A stretch of 64,000 nucleotides of DNA from Bordetella flabilis (GCF_001676725.1 NZ_CP016172.1:1302001-1366000); one strand, 5' to 3'; positions 44,462 through 54,194 are shown, counted from the stretch's first letter. Made by a program: numbers and translations. Notes: a model not told the origin generated them from the sequence alone.

Positions 44462-45967
44462 TCATTCTTCTTCGACGAAGGTTTCCTCGCGCTTTTTGCG
44501 GATGGCCGGCAGGGCTACGATCAGCACCAGCACGGCAGCCATGCCGAGCAAGGTCGCCGACAGCGGACGCGTGACGAAGGTGCCGAAATCGCCTCGGGAC
44601 AGCAGCAGCGCGCGGCGGAAGTTCTCTTCCATCATCGGACCCAGCACCAGGCCAAGAAGCAGGGGGGCGCCTTCGCACTTCAGCTTGGCCCACACGTAGC
44701 CGACCACACCGAAGGCCGCCGTGGTGAAGATGTCGAACGTGTTGTAGTTCAGCGAGTAAACGCCGATCGTGCAGAAGACCAGGATGGCCGGGAACAGCAC
44801 GCGGTAGGGCACCTTCAGCAGCTTCACCCACAGTCCGATCAACGGCAGGTTCAGCACCACCAGCATCAGGTTGCCCAGCCACATCGATGCGATCAGGCCC
44901 CAGAACAGCTCGGGGTGGCTGGTCATCACCTGCGGACCAGGCTGGATGTTGTGGATGGTCATGGCACCGACCATCAGCGCCATCACGGCGTTGCCCGGGA
45001 TACCCAGCGTCAGCAGCGGGATGAAGGATGTCTGCGCGGCGGCGTTGTTCGCCGATTCCGGGCCGGCCAGGCCGGCGGGGTGTCCCTTGCCGAAGCGCTC
45101 GGGATTGCGCGAGATCTTCTTTTCCAGGGTGTACGACGCGAAGGACGACAGTACCGCGCCGCCGCCCGGCAGGATGCCCAGCGCCGATCCCAGCGCGGTG
45201 CCGCGCAGGACGGCGGGATAGGCTTCCTTGAACTCCGCCTTGTTGGGGTAGAGGCTGCCGATCTTGTCGGTGATATCGACGCGGTTTTCCTTCTGCTCCA
45301 GATTGGTCATGATTTCGGCGAAGCCGAAGACGCCCATCGCCACGATGGCGAAGTCGATGCCGTCCTGCAGTTCCGGAATGCCGAAGTCGTAGCGGGCCAC
45401 ACCGGAATTGACGTCCGTGCCCACCATGCCGAGCAACAGTCCCAGCAAAATCATCGCGATGGCTTTCGGCAGAGAGCCGGAAGCCAGCACCACGGCGCCG
45501 ACCAGGCCCAGCACCATCAGCGAGAAGTACTCCGCCGGGCCGAACTTGAAGGCGACCTCCGCCAGGGGCGGCGCAAAGGCTGCGAGCAACAGCGTGGCGA
45601 CGCAGCCGGCGAAGAAGGAGCCCAGGGCCGCGATGGCCAAGGCCGCGCCGGCGCGACCGTTTCGGGCCATCTGGTGGCCGTCCAGCACGGTCACGACCGC
45701 GGACGTTTCACCGGGGAGCGCAACCAGGATGGCCGTGGTGGAGCCCCCGTACTGCGCGCCATAGTAAATGCCGGCCAGCATGATCAGGCCCGCCACAGGC
45801 GGCAGCACGTAGGTGATCGGCAACAGCATCGCGATCGTCGGTACGGGACCGATACCCGGCAGCACGCCGATCAGCGTGCCGAGCAGGCAGCCCAACAGGG
45901 CGTAGGCGAGGTTCTCGGGCGAAATCGCCACCGAGAAACCCATCATCAGGTGTTCAATCAATTCCAT
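44462..45967 (-). CDS. tctA: Tripartite tricarboxylate transporter large permease TctA (second copy)
   Basis: The 501-residue permease has the TctA hallmarks GTLIGVLPGIGPVPTIAMLL near residues 30-49, IYYGAQYGGSTTAILVALPG and ALGILPGGGAVLSSFASY, with about twelve membrane helices. It ends in a charged tail KKREETFVEEE. The first copy in this window is recognisably related but different, so they are paralogues for distinct carboxylates rather than a recent duplication. The small subunit lies 12 bp upstream in the same operon. There is no binding-protein gene beside it. The substrate is unknown. Confidence 0.95.
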   Translation of the reverse strand: MELIEHLMMGFSVAISPENLAYALLGCLLGTLIGVLPGIGPVPTIAMLLPITYVLPPVAGLIMLAGIYYGAQYGGSTTAILVALPGETSAVVTVLDGHQMARNGRAGAALAIAALGSFFAGCVATLLLAAFAPPLAEVAFKFGPAEYFSLMVLGLVGAVVLASGSLPKAIAMILLGLLLGMVGTDVNSGVARYDFGIPELQDGIDFAIVAMGVFGFAEIMTNLEQKENRVDITDKIGSLYPNKAEFKEAYPAVLRGTALGSALGILPGGGAVLSSFASYTLEKKISRNPERFGKGHPAGLAGPESANNAAAQTSFIPLLTLGIPGNAVMALMVGAMTIHNIQPGPQVMTSHPELFWGLIASMWLGNLMLVVLNLPLIGLWVKLLKVPYRVLFPAILVFCTIGVYSLNYNTFDIFTTAAFGVVGYVWAKLKCEGAPLLLGLVLGPMMEENFRRALLLSRGDFGTFVTRPLSATLLGMAAVLVLIVALPAIRKKREETFVEEE

Positions 45968-45979
45968 GACCGGTATTCC

Positions 45980-46444
45980 TTAATTCGCGCCAATGAAGGA
46001 CGGCCAAAGCGGAAAGATCAACCCGAGGCCCTTGATGAAGGCCAGATAGACGAATACCACCAGAAAAATGCCGTTGGCCGCGGCCACCTTCCAATTGAAC
46101 TCGTGGCTGGCCAGGCTGCTGATGACCACCAGCAGGAAAACCGACAGATAGACGCCGAGGAACTTCAGCACCACGCCATACAGCACGACCGAGCCGATGA
46201 CGAGGAAGACGACGCGCCAGTCAAAGCGGTCTATGTGCGTTTCAGTGGCCTTGGGCATCAAGGAGCCCATCAGAACGATGGCGCCGAGTAGCGCGAGGAC
46301 GATGCCAAGCCAGAAAGGGAAGTATCCCGGGCCCATGCGCGCAGCGGTACCCATTTGGTAGCTGGTCGCTTGCCAGGCGAACCCCAAGCCGAGCGCGATG
46401 AACATCGCCCCGGACCAGAAGTCCTGCTTGTTGCGTAGCTGCAT
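45980..46444 (-). CDS. tctB: Tripartite tricarboxylate transporter small membrane subunit TctB (second copy)
   Basis: The 154-residue protein has four membrane helices and the TctB pattern DFWSGAMFIALGLGFAWQAT, followed by GTAARMGPGYFPFWLGIVLA. The last helix region, NGIFLVVFVYLAFIKGL, is followed by a short LIFPLWPSFIG end. It forms the membrane part of a TTT transporter with the TctA gene 12 bp downstream. A TAGGAG ribosome site precedes the ATG. It is the first gene of this two-gene operon, so the missing TctC must come from elsewhere in the genome. Confidence 0.92.
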   Translation of the reverse strand: MQLRNKQDFWSGAMFIALGLGFAWQATSYQMGTAARMGPGYFPFWLGIVLALLGAIVLMGSLMPKATETHIDRFDWRVVFLVIGSVVLYGVVLKFLGVYLSVFLLVVISSLASHEFNWKVAAANGIFLVVFVYLAFIKGLGLIFPLWPSFIGAN

Positions 46445-46982
46445 GATTGTCTGCTCCTAATACAGCATGTGATAGAAAAAACGTTCAGCGGGCAGTGTGC
46501 TTTGTGAAAGTAAATTCAAAGTTCTTGGAATGGCTGCATGGTAATGGAGCCCATGGAGGGATGAAACCCTGTAATTTGGCTGAATGCCTATGGTTTTCCC
46601 TAGAATGAGGGGTCTTCGCCCCTTCATTTGTAACGACAGGGCCCGTATGGCAGCCTGATGAAAGCTTTTTGAAAGTTGATAGAAAGACAAGGGAAAGCAG
46701 CGCCTTTCCCGCGCCGCATTAAAACAACAGGGGGCCAGCGGGATGGTCCGTGCCGCGTCCGGTTTGCCTATGCCGATGCCCCATGCCGGCGGTCCGCGCC
46801 ACAGCGCACCGGAGCCTTCGCGGCGGCGATGGTCTTTTCGCGAAGGTAGGTCGTAGCGCCGGCCGAAGGACGTACACGCGGCGCGATACCGCGCAGTGTC
46901 GCGGGTTCTACCGAATATTGCCAGGTATCACATCGTGCATATCACGGTGTGGCTGGGCGTCGAATGGTTTACGATAGCGCCC
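46445..46982. other. Intergenic region between divergent tctBA and zapB-like genes
   Basis: This 538-bp stretch is noticeably richer in A and T than its surroundings in the part at 46480-46720 and should hold divergent promoters. A hairpin with arms AATGAGGGG and CCCCTTCATT lies at 46604-46628. I found no convincing gene; the frames present have no recognisable product. Confidence 0.55.
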
Positions 46983-47429
46983 ATGCTGCAAGACCTCGAC
47001 CAACTCTCCGCCCGTATCGGGCAATTGGTGCAACGCACCCGCCAGCTCCACGGCGAACGGGATGCCTTGCGATCCCGCCTGGGCCAGACAGAGCAGGAAA
47101 ACCGCAAACTGCGTGAACGCTGCGACGAGGCGGAATCGCGCCTGCATGCGCTGCAGGAGCGGCTGCAGAGTCACGATAGCGAACTTGCGGCCAAACTGGC
47201 GCAGTCCGAAGAAGGCGAGGCGCGGTTGCGTGCCGAACTTGAAAGACAAGCCGCGCAGTATCAGGCGCTGGAGACGCAATTGGCGGCGCGCGAAAGCGAA
47301 TGGCAGTCCCGGCTCAACGCCCGTGAAACCGATCTGCAGCGCTTGCGTGTTGCCGCGGTGGCGGCGCGCGAACGCATCGATGCGGTGCTTGCACGGCTTC
47401 CAGGCGCGCCTGTCGAGGAGCACCAATAA
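46983..47429 (+). CDS. ZapB-like coiled-coil protein
   Basis: The 148-residue product is almost entirely a coiled coil (LDQLSARIGQLVQRTRQLHG onwards, rich in Glu, Arg, Gln, Leu and Ala). It ends with a short RIDAVLARLPGAP tail. It lies 3 bp before zapA, and small coiled-coil proteins of this kind are found there in many proteobacteria and are thought to help Z-ring organisation like ZapB. I chose the ATG at 46983 at the start of the coiled coil; the frame is open 29 codons upstream. Function rests mainly on context, since coiled coils give poor sequence evidence. Confidence 0.8.
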   Translation: MLQDLDQLSARIGQLVQRTRQLHGERDALRSRLGQTEQENRKLRERCDEAESRLHALQERLQSHDSELAAKLAQSEEGEARLRAELERQAAQYQALETQLAARESEWQSRLNARETDLQRLRVAAVAARERIDAVLARLPGAPVEEHQ

Positions 47430-47432
47430 GTT

Positions 47433-47744
47433 ATGGAACGCGTAGACGTCAACATCCTTGGGCGCGAATACTCGCTGGCCTGCTCGGTCGACGAAAAGCC
47501 AACGCTGGTCGCCGCCGTACGCCATGTGGACCAGCTCATGCAACGCATACAGGCCACCGGCAAGGTCTCCAGCAACGAACGCATCGCCGTCATGGCCGCG
47601 CTGCAGGTGGCGGGGGAATTGCTTTCCATGAAAGCGCCAGACGGGCCGCTCGGCGGGTTGGCGGTGGGCGAGTTCAAGAGTAGAATCGAGGACATGAATT
47701 CAATGCTGGACGATGCGCTCTCAGGGCAGGAGAAGCTCCTGTAG
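47433..47744 (+). CDS. zapA: Cell-division protein ZapA
   Basis: The 103-residue protein has the ZapA pattern: VDVNILGREYSLACSVDEKP at the N-terminus, then LVAAVRHVDQLMQRI and the SSNERIAVMAALQVAGELL segment. A C-terminal helix follows. ZapA binds FtsZ filaments in the cytoplasm and cross-links them in the Z-ring. It starts 3 bp after the coiled-coil gene, and 6S RNA follows downstream, which is the conserved order in many beta- and gammaproteobacteria. Length is typical. Confidence 0.94.
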   Translation: MERVDVNILGREYSLACSVDEKPTLVAAVRHVDQLMQRIQATGKVSSNERIAVMAALQVAGELLSMKAPDGPLGGLAVGEFKSRIEDMNSMLDDALSGQEKLL

Positions 47745-47831
47745 AGCGCCGGCAAGTCCGAACCGCCGCGAAGCTTTGCGCGTTGGTTCGCCTGGCTGGT
47801 TTGCATCGTTCTTCGCACGGTTTCCCAGTTT

Positions 47832-48012
47832 GTCCCTGCCGTGTTCGTGACTGGACCATACATTCTCTGAACCTATGCTTTTTGGCATACAGGTTGCGTG
47901 AATGTGGGGCTGGTGTGATCGTCTCTAGTCAGACGAACCCGAGGTCCTTCCGATCGCGACCACCTTGAACCTGAGGGTTCGAGATGCCGGTCCTGACGGC
48001 ACAGGCGGGGCA
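47832..48012 (+). ncRNA. ssrS: 6S RNA
   Basis: The element follows zapA, the conserved ssrS position. The 3' half contains ACCACCTTGAACCTGAGGGTTCGAG (47960-47983 region), matching the conserved CACCTTGAACC-AAGGGTTC block of 6S RNA, and GAATGTGG at 47910-47917 matches the conserved 5' central segment. The ends pair: CCTG-CCGT near 47835-47842 with ACGG-CACAGG near 47996-48005, and GGACC (47853) with GGTCC (47989). A long rod with a central bubble results, about 180 nt as usual. 6S RNA binds sigma-70 RNA polymerase in stationary phase. Exact ends are estimated. Confidence 0.82.
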
Positions 48013-48020
48013 TTTATCCG

Positions 48021-48046
48021 GCGGACCTGCCTACGCGCAGGTCCGC
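48021..48046. terminator. Perfect 10-bp hairpin after 6S RNA, possible terminator
   Basis: GCGGACCTGC pairs perfectly with GCAGGTCCGC over a 6-nt loop. It starts 8-9 bp after the 6S RNA end. There is no T-run, so it may instead protect or help process the RNA 3' end. Confidence 0.55.
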
Positions 48047-48383
48047 GACGGACACGCCGCTCGCACCTGCATTCATTGTTCTTCGGCGGCGCTCCTTCAC
48101 GGCATTCTTCCGCAGTGCGTTTCTTCGCCCTGCATGCCTTCTCTTTCTTCGCTCTCTTTTTCTTCCTCGGTTCAATTCCTTGCTGACGGCTTCGCGCCCG
48201 GTTTCCGGCATGCCCGCTTCGACGGCGCGCACGCCCGGGGCTGTACGGTATCGTTTTGTCTCGTCTTCGGCTTTCGCCGCCCTGTCCCTTGGCCTACACT
48301 CGGCAGCGCCGCTGCGGCCATGCGCACATGCCGCGACCGCATATCCTTTTCTCACAGTCTTTCCGATACCGAGGTCGTTCCAG
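48047..48383. other. Intergenic region upstream of SIMPL-domain gene
   Basis: This stretch has a pyrimidine-rich tract on the plus strand at about 48138-48172 and otherwise no recognisable structure. The reading frame of the next gene stays open across part of it, without similarity to the family. Confidence 0.5.
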
Positions 48384-49160
48384 ATGTCCAAACGCTTGCT
48401 GATCTCTTCTCTTCGGCGTGGTTCCATGTGCGGTGCCGTCGCGTTGGCTGCGGCGCTTGCCTGCGTCCAGGTCGCGGCGCAGCCCAACCCGGCATCGTCC
48501 TCGAGCGCATCTTCGGGAAGCACGGCGGAGGGCGCTGCCGCGCCTGCCGGTCCGCAGATGACCTTGCAGGCCAACGCCTACGAAGAGCTCAAGCAGGATA
48601 CCGTCGTCATCACAATCAGCGCGGAGGTCGAAACGCCCGATCAGGCGTCGGCCGGCAAGAAGCTCAATGCACTGCTCGACGATCTGATGAAGCGCGCCAA
48701 GGGCATGCCCGAGGTCACCGCGCGCACTGGTAACTACCGCGTCTGGCCCAACAACAACGGCAAGGGCAAGGTGGTCAACTGGCACGGCGAAGGCTCCATC
48801 GTGCTGGAGTCCATGGATTTCGCAGCGGCCTCGGCGCTTGCGGGCGACCTGGGCGACAAAAGCGCCATTTCCAACATTGCTTTCACCCTGTCTCGCAAAG
48901 GCAGGGAAGCGGCCGAGCGCCGCTTGCTGAATCAGGCGGCGCAGGCCTTCCGCGAGCGCGCCCTGGCGGCCGCCTCGGCCTTCGGTTTTTCGGGATATCG
49001 CATCCAGAAACTGGAGCTCGGCGGCGCGGGCGCCATGCCGCCGCGCCCCTATATGGCGATGGCGAAAGGGGCCATGGCGGAGGCGCGCGCGGATGTGCCG
49101 CTGGTGCCAGACATGATTACTGTCAGCGTCGATGTCACGGGGACGATCGTTTTGCAGTAA
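48384..49160 (+). CDS. SIMPL-domain periplasmic protein (YggE-like)
   Basis: The 258-residue protein has a basic N-terminus and a hydrophobic stretch ending at [13 protein letters not shown] sequence, a probable signal peptide, followed by a Ser/Ala-rich linker. The SIMPL (DUF541) domain spans about residues 60-258 ([60 protein letters not shown]). Family members such as YggE reduce oxidative stress by an unknown mechanism. The start at 48384 gives the signal peptide directly. Its last 26 bp overlap the end of lgt on the opposite strand. Confidence 0.85.
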   Translation: MSKRLLISSLRRGSMCGAVALAAALACVQVAAQPNPASSSSASSGSTAEGAAAPAGPQMTLQANAYEELKQDTVVITISAEVETPDQASAGKKLNALLDDLMKRAKGMPEVTARTGNYRVWPNNNGKGKVVNWHGEGSIVLESMDFAAASALAGDLGDKSAISNIAFTLSRKGREAAERRLLNQAAQAFRERALAAASAFGFSGYRIQKLELGGAGAMPPRPYMAMAKGAMAEARADVPLVPDMITVSVDVTGTIVLQ

Positions 49161-49926
49161 GCACGAAGATCAGGAGGCCGAGCACGACCATGGGGATGGA
49201 CAGCCATTGTCCCATGCTCAGGCCGCCGGCCAGCAGGCCCAGGAAGTTATCGGGTTCGCGCGTGAATTCGACCAGAAAGCGGAACGTCCCGTAGCCGATC
49301 AGGAACATCGCGCTGACCTGCCCGGTGGGCCGCGGCTTGCGAGCAAACCACCACATCAGGATGAACAGGGTGATGCCTTCCAGTCCCAGTTCATAGAGCT
49401 GCGAAGGATGGCGGGGAATGCCGTCGCCCGTCTGTGGAAACACCATCGCCCAGGGCAGGGTGCTGGGCCGGCCCCACAGTTCGCCGTTGATGAAATTGCC
49501 CAGACGCCCCATGGCTAACCCAAGGGGAATGAGCGGCGCGATGAAGTCGCTTACCGTAAAGAAGGACATGCCGCGCTTGCGGGCAAAGAACAGCATCACC
49601 AGGATGACGCCGAGCAGGCCGCCGTGAAAGGACATGCCGCCCTCCCACAAATAGAAGATCTCCAGGGGATGCGCGAAGTAGTAGTAGGGCTTGTAGAACA
49701 GTACATAGCCCAAGCGCCCGCCCGCGACCACGCCGATTACGCTGTAGAAAATCAGGTCTTCCAGGTCACGCGGCGTAAAGCCGCCCGCCACCTTCCCATG
49801 CGAAATGCGCCAGCGGCCCAGCACATACACGAGTCCGAACCCGAACAGGTACATGAGCCCATACCAATGCACGGCGAGCGGCCCGATTTGGATGGCGACA
49901 GGATCGAATTGAGGGTAGCGAAGCAT
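49135..49926 (-). CDS. lgt: Prolipoprotein diacylglyceryl transferase
   Basis: The 263-residue inner-membrane enzyme transfers diacylglycerol from phosphatidylglycerol to the lipobox Cys of prolipoproteins, such as Pal and TssJ in this window. [20 protein letters not shown] begins the protein, [11 protein letters not shown] follows, and the Lgt signature [16 protein letters not shown] lies near residues 140-155. About seven membrane helices are visible, with [19 protein letters not shown] near the end. The ATG at 49926 was chosen as the homology start. It is divergent from ilvD and overlaps the SIMPL gene tail to tail. Confidence 0.96.
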   Translation of the reverse strand: MLRYPQFDPVAIQIGPLAVHWYGLMYLFGFGLVYVLGRWRISHGKVAGGFTPRDLEDLIFYSVIGVVAGGRLGYVLFYKPYYYFAHPLEIFYLWEGGMSFHGGLLGVILVMLFFARKRGMSFFTVSDFIAPLIPLGLAMGRLGNFINGELWGRPSTLPWAMVFPQTGDGIPRHPSQLYELGLEGITLFILMWWFARKPRPTGQVSAMFLIGYGTFRFLVEFTREPDNFLGLLAGGLSMGQWLSIPMVVLGLLIFVLTAKRSSP

Positions 49927-50012
49927 GGTTGGATGTATAAAACAAGGTGGCCCGATCATAACCGCCCAGGGCAGGCGTATGGCGGCGTGCGTGGCGCCGC
50001 AAGGAGCAGACC

Positions 50013-51698
50013 ATGGCAGCGAATGAACGTTCCCGGCACATCACCCAAGGCGTGGCACGCGCGCCGAATCGGGCCATGTATTACGCGCTGGGATACCGCG
50101 AGAGCGATTTCGACAATCCCATGATCGGCGTGGCCAACGGCCATTCCACCATCACGCCATGCAATAGCGGCCTGCAGTCACTGGCTGACGCCGCCGTTCA
50201 GGCCATACGGGAGTCCGGCGCCAACCCGCAGATCTTCGGCACGCCCACGATATCCGACGGCATGTCCATGGGTACGGAGGGCATGAAATACTCGCTGGTT
50301 TCGCGCGAGGTTATCGCCGACTGCATCGAAACTGCCGTGCAAGGCCAATGGATGGACGGCGTGGTCGTCGTCGGAGGCTGCGACAAAAACATGCCGGGCG
50401 GACTTATCGCCATGGCGCGCATGAATGTGCCCGCCATCTATGTTTATGGCGGCACGATCAAGCCCGGGCACTACAAGGGCAAGGATCTGACCGTGGTGTC
50501 GGTCTTCGAGGCCGTGGGCGAATACACGATGGGTCGGATGGACGAAACCGACTTCAAGCAGATCGAAAAATGCGCTGTCCCGGGTTCGGGCTCCTGCGGC
50601 GGCATGTATACCGCGAACACGATGAGCGCCTCTTTCGAGGCGATGGGCATCAGCCTGCCGTATTCCAGCACGATGGCCAACGAGGACGCGGAGAAAACCC
50701 AGTCTGCAGCCGAGTCCGCGCGGGTCCTGGTCGAAGCGGTGCGCAAGCAGATCCGTCCGCGCGACTTGATCACTCGCCGGTCGATCGAGAACGCCGTGTC
50801 GGTCATCATGGCGACGGGCGGCTCGACGAACGCCGTCCTGCACTTCCTGGCCATCGCCCATGCCGCCGAAGTGGAATGGACCATCGACGATTTCGAGCGT
50901 GTGCGGCAGCGCGTGCCGGTTATCTGTGATCTGAAGCCGTCGGGGCGATACGTTGCCACCGATCTGCATCGCGCAGGCGGCATTCCCCAGGTCATGAAGC
51001 TGCTTCTGAATGCGGGCCTGCTGCACGGGGACTGTCCGACCATCACGGGCAAGACGATCGCCGAAACGTTGCGCGATATACCGGATGTTCCGCCGGCCGG
51101 GCAGGATGTGATCCGTCCCGTCGACAAACCAATGTATGCGCAGGGGCACCTCGCCATCCTGAAAGGAAACCTGGCGCCGGAAGGGTGCGTGGCCAAGATC
51201 ACAGGATTGAAGAACCCGGTGATTACCGGCCCCGCGCGGGTGTTCGACTCGGAAGACGACGCCATGCGCGCCATCATGGCGCAATCCATAAAGCATGGGG
51301 ACATCGTCGTCATCCGCTATGAGGGACCCAAGGGCGGTCCCGGCATGCGCGAAATGCTGGCGCCCACATCCGCCCTCATCGGCCAGGGGCTGGGCGAAAG
51401 CGTCGGGCTGATCACGGACGGACGTTTCTCTGGGGGGACTTGGGGCATGGTGGTGGGCCATGTCGCGCCCGAGGCTTATGTCGGAGGGCCGATCGCCCTG
51501 ATCCGCGAGGGCGATTCGGTTACCATCGACGCCCACACACTTTTGCTGCAATTGAACATCAGCGACGATGAAATGGCCGAACGCCGCCGGGCCTGGACGC
51601 CGCCCCGTCTGCGCTATACGCGGGGCGTGCTCGCCAAGTTTGGCAAGCTGGCCGGCAGCGCCAGTCGCGGAGCCGTAACCGATGCCTTTGAAGATTGA
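50013..51698 (+). CDS. ilvD: Dihydroxyacid dehydratase
   Basis: The 561-residue enzyme dehydrates 2,3-dihydroxy-3-methylbutanoate and its pentanoate homologue in branched-chain amino-acid synthesis. The iron-sulfur ligands are recognisable: Cys in [15 protein letters not shown] sequence [19 protein letters not shown] and [30 protein letters not shown] and the [20 protein letters not shown] block are further signatures. The ATG follows an AAGGAGC site. The gene overlaps the downstream cytochrome c gene by 17 bp, an unusual pairing. The length is that of the shorter IlvD type. Confidence 0.97.
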   Translation: MAANERSRHITQGVARAPNRAMYYALGYRESDFDNPMIGVANGHSTITPCNSGLQSLADAAVQAIRESGANPQIFGTPTISDGMSMGTEGMKYSLVSREVIADCIETAVQGQWMDGVVVVGGCDKNMPGGLIAMARMNVPAIYVYGGTIKPGHYKGKDLTVVSVFEAVGEYTMGRMDETDFKQIEKCAVPGSGSCGGMYTANTMSASFEAMGISLPYSSTMANEDAEKTQSAAESARVLVEAVRKQIRPRDLITRRSIENAVSVIMATGGSTNAVLHFLAIAHAAEVEWTIDDFERVRQRVPVICDLKPSGRYVATDLHRAGGIPQVMKLLLNAGLLHGDCPTITGKTIAETLRDIPDVPPAGQDVIRPVDKPMYAQGHLAILKGNLAPEGCVAKITGLKNPVITGPARVFDSEDDAMRAIMAQSIKHGDIVVIRYEGPKGGPGMREMLAPTSALIGQGLGESVGLITDGRFSGGTWGMVVGHVAPEAYVGGPIALIREGDSVTIDAHTLLLQLNISDDEMAERRRAWTPPRLRYTRGVLAKFGKLAGSASRGAVTDAFED

Positions 51699-52026
51699 TA
51701 AGAAGTGGAAGATGGCGGCGCTGGCCGCATTCGCAATGACCTTGACGCAGGGAGCCGCGGCGCAGTCCACCGGTGAAGCCTTGCTGAAAGACAAGGTGTG
51801 TCTGGGCTGTCATCAGGTGGATAGTCCGCGCGTCGGCCCCCCTTTCACCGCGGTGGCCCACCGTTATGCCGGCCAGCCCGGCGCCGAGGAGTATCTGGCC
51901 AACTCCATACGCAATGGTGGTCGCCTGCGTTGGGGCAAGCTCTCCATGGCGGCACAGCCGCAGGTCAGCCCGGAGGAAGCACGCGAAATCGCGCGCTGGA
52001 TATTGTCCCTGCCTGCGAAGAAATAG
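51682..52026 (+). CDS. Class I c-type cytochrome, periplasmic
   Basis: The 114-residue protein has a signal peptide ([18 protein letters not shown]) and one heme c site CLGCH at residues 40-44. The likely sixth ligand is Met in [10 protein letters not shown], near residue 89. The rest matches small cytochromes c551/c552 ([22 protein letters not shown]-type end [15 protein letters not shown]). It should carry single electrons in the periplasm. Its start lies 17 bp inside ilvD, so it may be translated together with it, yet the two have no obvious metabolic link. Its redox partner is unknown. Confidence 0.92.
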   Translation: MPLKIDKKWKMAALAAFAMTLTQGAAAQSTGEALLKDKVCLGCHQVDSPRVGPPFTAVAHRYAGQPGAEEYLANSIRNGGRLRWGKLSMAAQPQVSPEEAREIARWILSLPAKK

Positions 52027-52136
52027 CGCAGGCACCGGGCTGGCCGGGCTTTACGGCCCTATTGTCACCGGCATGGACATGGCTTCCATTCATCGTGTCC
52101 ATGGGTGCTTCAAGGGGAAGAGGCCCGGCCCGTGTT

Positions 52137-53264
52137 CTATGACTTCACCGCGCCTTCCGCAGGCTTGAGCACGCCGCGGCGCATCTGGTCCAGCTCGATG
52201 GATTCGAACAGTGCCTTGAAGTTGCCTTCGCCGAAACCATCGTTGCCCTTGCGCTGGATGATCTCGAAGAAGATGGGGCCGATCTGATTTTCCGTGAAGA
52301 TCTGCAGCAGCAGGCCGCCGCCAGGGGCGCCGTCCAGCAGGATACGGTTCTTCGACAGGCGGTGTGCGTCTTCGCCGTGGCCCGGGATGCGACGGTCAAG
52401 CAATTCATAATACGTGTCGGGCGTATCCAGGAAACGTACCCCGTTGGCGCGCAACGCTTCCACGGTCGCATGGATGTCATCCGTGCCAAGGGCGATATGC
52501 TGGATGCCTTCGCCATGGTAAAGGTCCAGATACTCCTGGATCTGGCCTTTTTCTTCGGTCCCTTCCTCGTTGATGGGAATGCGGATGTTGCCGCATGGCG
52601 AGGTCATCGCCTTGGACTTCACGCCTGTCACCTTGCCTTCGATGTCGAAGTAGCGGATTTCGCGGAAGTTGAAGAACCGCGTGTAGAAATCCGCCCATTC
52701 GGCCATGCGACCCTTGTACACGTTATGCGTAAGGTGATCGACCATGGTCAGGCCGGCGCCGGCGTGGGTCATGTCGGTCTGGGCGGTCAGGGGATCGATG
52801 GGCTCGAAGTCGACGTCGTAAATGCTGATGTCGCCAATGCCGCCGTGTCCCGCCTTGCCGCGCCAGCGGTCAACCAGGTAGATCAGGGAATCACCGATGC
52901 CCTTGATGGCCGGGATGTTCAGCTCCATCGGCCCGCTATGGGAATCGAAGCCCCATGCCCCCAGTTCGAGGGCGCGCCGATACGCCGTGGCCGCATCCTG
53001 GACGCGGAAGGCGATGGCGCAGATCGAGGGCCCGTGCAGGCGGGCGAAGCGCTGCGCGAATGAGTCGGGCTCGGCGTTCACCAGGAAGTTGATGCCGCCC
53101 TGGCGGTAGAGGATGACATCCTTGTGGCGGTGTCGCGCGATGGCCTTGAATCCCAACAGTTCGAATACCCGGCGCAGCGCGGCGGGATCAGGCGCCGCGT
53201 ACTCGATGAATTCGAAGCCTGCGGTGCCCATGGGGTTGTCCCAGGGCTCAAATGCTGCAGTCAT
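52137..53264 (-). CDS. hppD: 4-hydroxyphenylpyruvate dioxygenase
   Basis: The 375-residue enzyme converts 4-hydroxyphenylpyruvate to homogentisate in tyrosine degradation. Iron ligands are expected at His in MVDHLTHNV, His in [10 protein letters not shown] and Glu in [29 protein letters not shown] closes the conserved C-terminal part, and [16 protein letters not shown] starts the N-terminal domain. Two vicinal-oxygen-chelate domains are evident from the layout. The ATG at 53264 follows AAAGGAC. It is divergent from an Lrp/AsnC regulator, its likely controller, with 133 bp between the starts. Confidence 0.97.
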   Translation of the reverse strand: MTAAFEPWDNPMGTAGFEFIEYAAPDPAALRRVFELLGFKAIARHRHKDVILYRQGGINFLVNAEPDSFAQRFARLHGPSICAIAFRVQDAATAYRRALELGAWGFDSHSGPMELNIPAIKGIGDSLIYLVDRWRGKAGHGGIGDISIYDVDFEPIDPLTAQTDMTHAGAGLTMVDHLTHNVYKGRMAEWADFYTRFFNFREIRYFDIEGKVTGVKSKAMTSPCGNIRIPINEEGTEEKGQIQEYLDLYHGEGIQHIALGTDDIHATVEALRANGVRFLDTPDTYYELLDRRIPGHGEDAHRLSKNRILLDGAPGGGLLLQIFTENQIGPIFFEIIQRKGNDGFGEGNFKALFESIELDQMRRGVLKPAEGAVKS

Positions 53265-53397
53265 GGCGTTGTCCTTTCTTGTAGGCCGATTACCCGCAAA
53301 TTGTAGGAAAGAAGGGCGGGCAGCTAATTGCAAAAATGGCCGCGGAGCTACGCTAAGGGGCAATAAAATGCCTCGAATGAATAAACACGGGTGAAAT
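53265..53397. promoter_or_regulatory. Divergent control region between hppD and lrp-type gene
   Basis: The region is AT-richer than its flanks and contains related elements CCGCAAATTGTAG (53293) and CTAATTGCAAAAATG (53324), similar half-sites in opposed orientation that could bind the adjacent Lrp-type protein. No clear promoter hexamers were assigned. Confidence 0.4.
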
Positions 53398-53874
53398 ATG
53401 CCAAAGGAAGCGTTAGATCGGACCGATCGGAGAATCCTGGCGGAGTTGCAGCGTGATGGGCGCTTGACCAACCAGGAGTTGGCCGATCGCGTCTCGCTGT
53501 CGCCCAGCCCCTGCCTGCGCCGTGTCCGCCGCCTGGAGGACGAAGGCTACATCCGCCGCTATGTGGCCTTGGTCGACGCCGACAAGGTGGGCTTCGGGCT
53601 GGTCGCCTATGTCACTATTCGCCTCAACAAGCACAGTGGCTCCAGCCATGCACCCATGTCCGACTTCGCGCGTGACGTGCAGGCTTGGCCGGAGGTGGTT
53701 GCCTGTTACGCGATGACGGGCGACATGGACTACCTGCTTCGCATCCAGGTTCAGGATCTGGCCCATTTCTCTCGCTTCGCCATGGACACGTTGATGCAGC
53801 ACGCCTCCGTGATCGACATGCGATCAAGTTTTGCCCTGCAGAAAATCAAGGAAACGACGGAGCTCGCGCTCTAG
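53398..53874 (+). CDS. Lrp/AsnC family transcriptional regulator
   Basis: The 158-residue protein has the Lrp N-terminal helix-turn-helix: [20 protein letters not shown], then [20 protein letters not shown] at residues 26-46. The C-terminal RAM ligand-binding domain ([20 protein letters not shown] and the following [14 protein letters not shown]) is complete. Family members sense amino acids. Divergent position suggests that it controls hppD and tyrosine degradation, perhaps responding to an aromatic amino acid. This is inference from context. The rRNA operon lies downstream. Confidence 0.93.
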   Translation: MPKEALDRTDRRILAELQRDGRLTNQELADRVSLSPSPCLRRVRRLEDEGYIRRYVALVDADKVGFGLVAYVTIRLNKHSGSSHAPMSDFARDVQAWPEVVACYAMTGDMDYLLRIQVQDLAHFSRFAMDTLMQHASVIDMRSSFALQKIKETTELAL

Positions 53875-54194
53875 TGGCCTCGGTCGGCGGCTCTTCAAGT
53901 CCGCGGCCCAAAGTGCTAATATTCAAGGTCCAGTCGCATTATTGAACCAGGTTGATGCAAGTAAGCCAGGGTGCTGCGATTCGGCAGGGCGGCGCCCGGA
54001 TGGTCGGGGGCTCTATAGAACGTGTGTAGAGCGGCGGACCAATAAAGGGCCGCATGCCTCAGCCGGCTGGATGGTTGTGATGGACAGGGGCGTCGCCGCA
54101 GGGCGCGCGGTCGAGTCAAAGCGGGTGTCAAAGCCCGAGGTTGGTGCGGCGGCAAGCACGAAGTGCCAAGCGAAAGCAGCGGACTTCGACCGGT

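Noticed and set aside
46457..46690. 77-codon minus-strand frame upstream of the second tctB
   Set aside because: It overlaps the expected promoter region and has no recognisable product.
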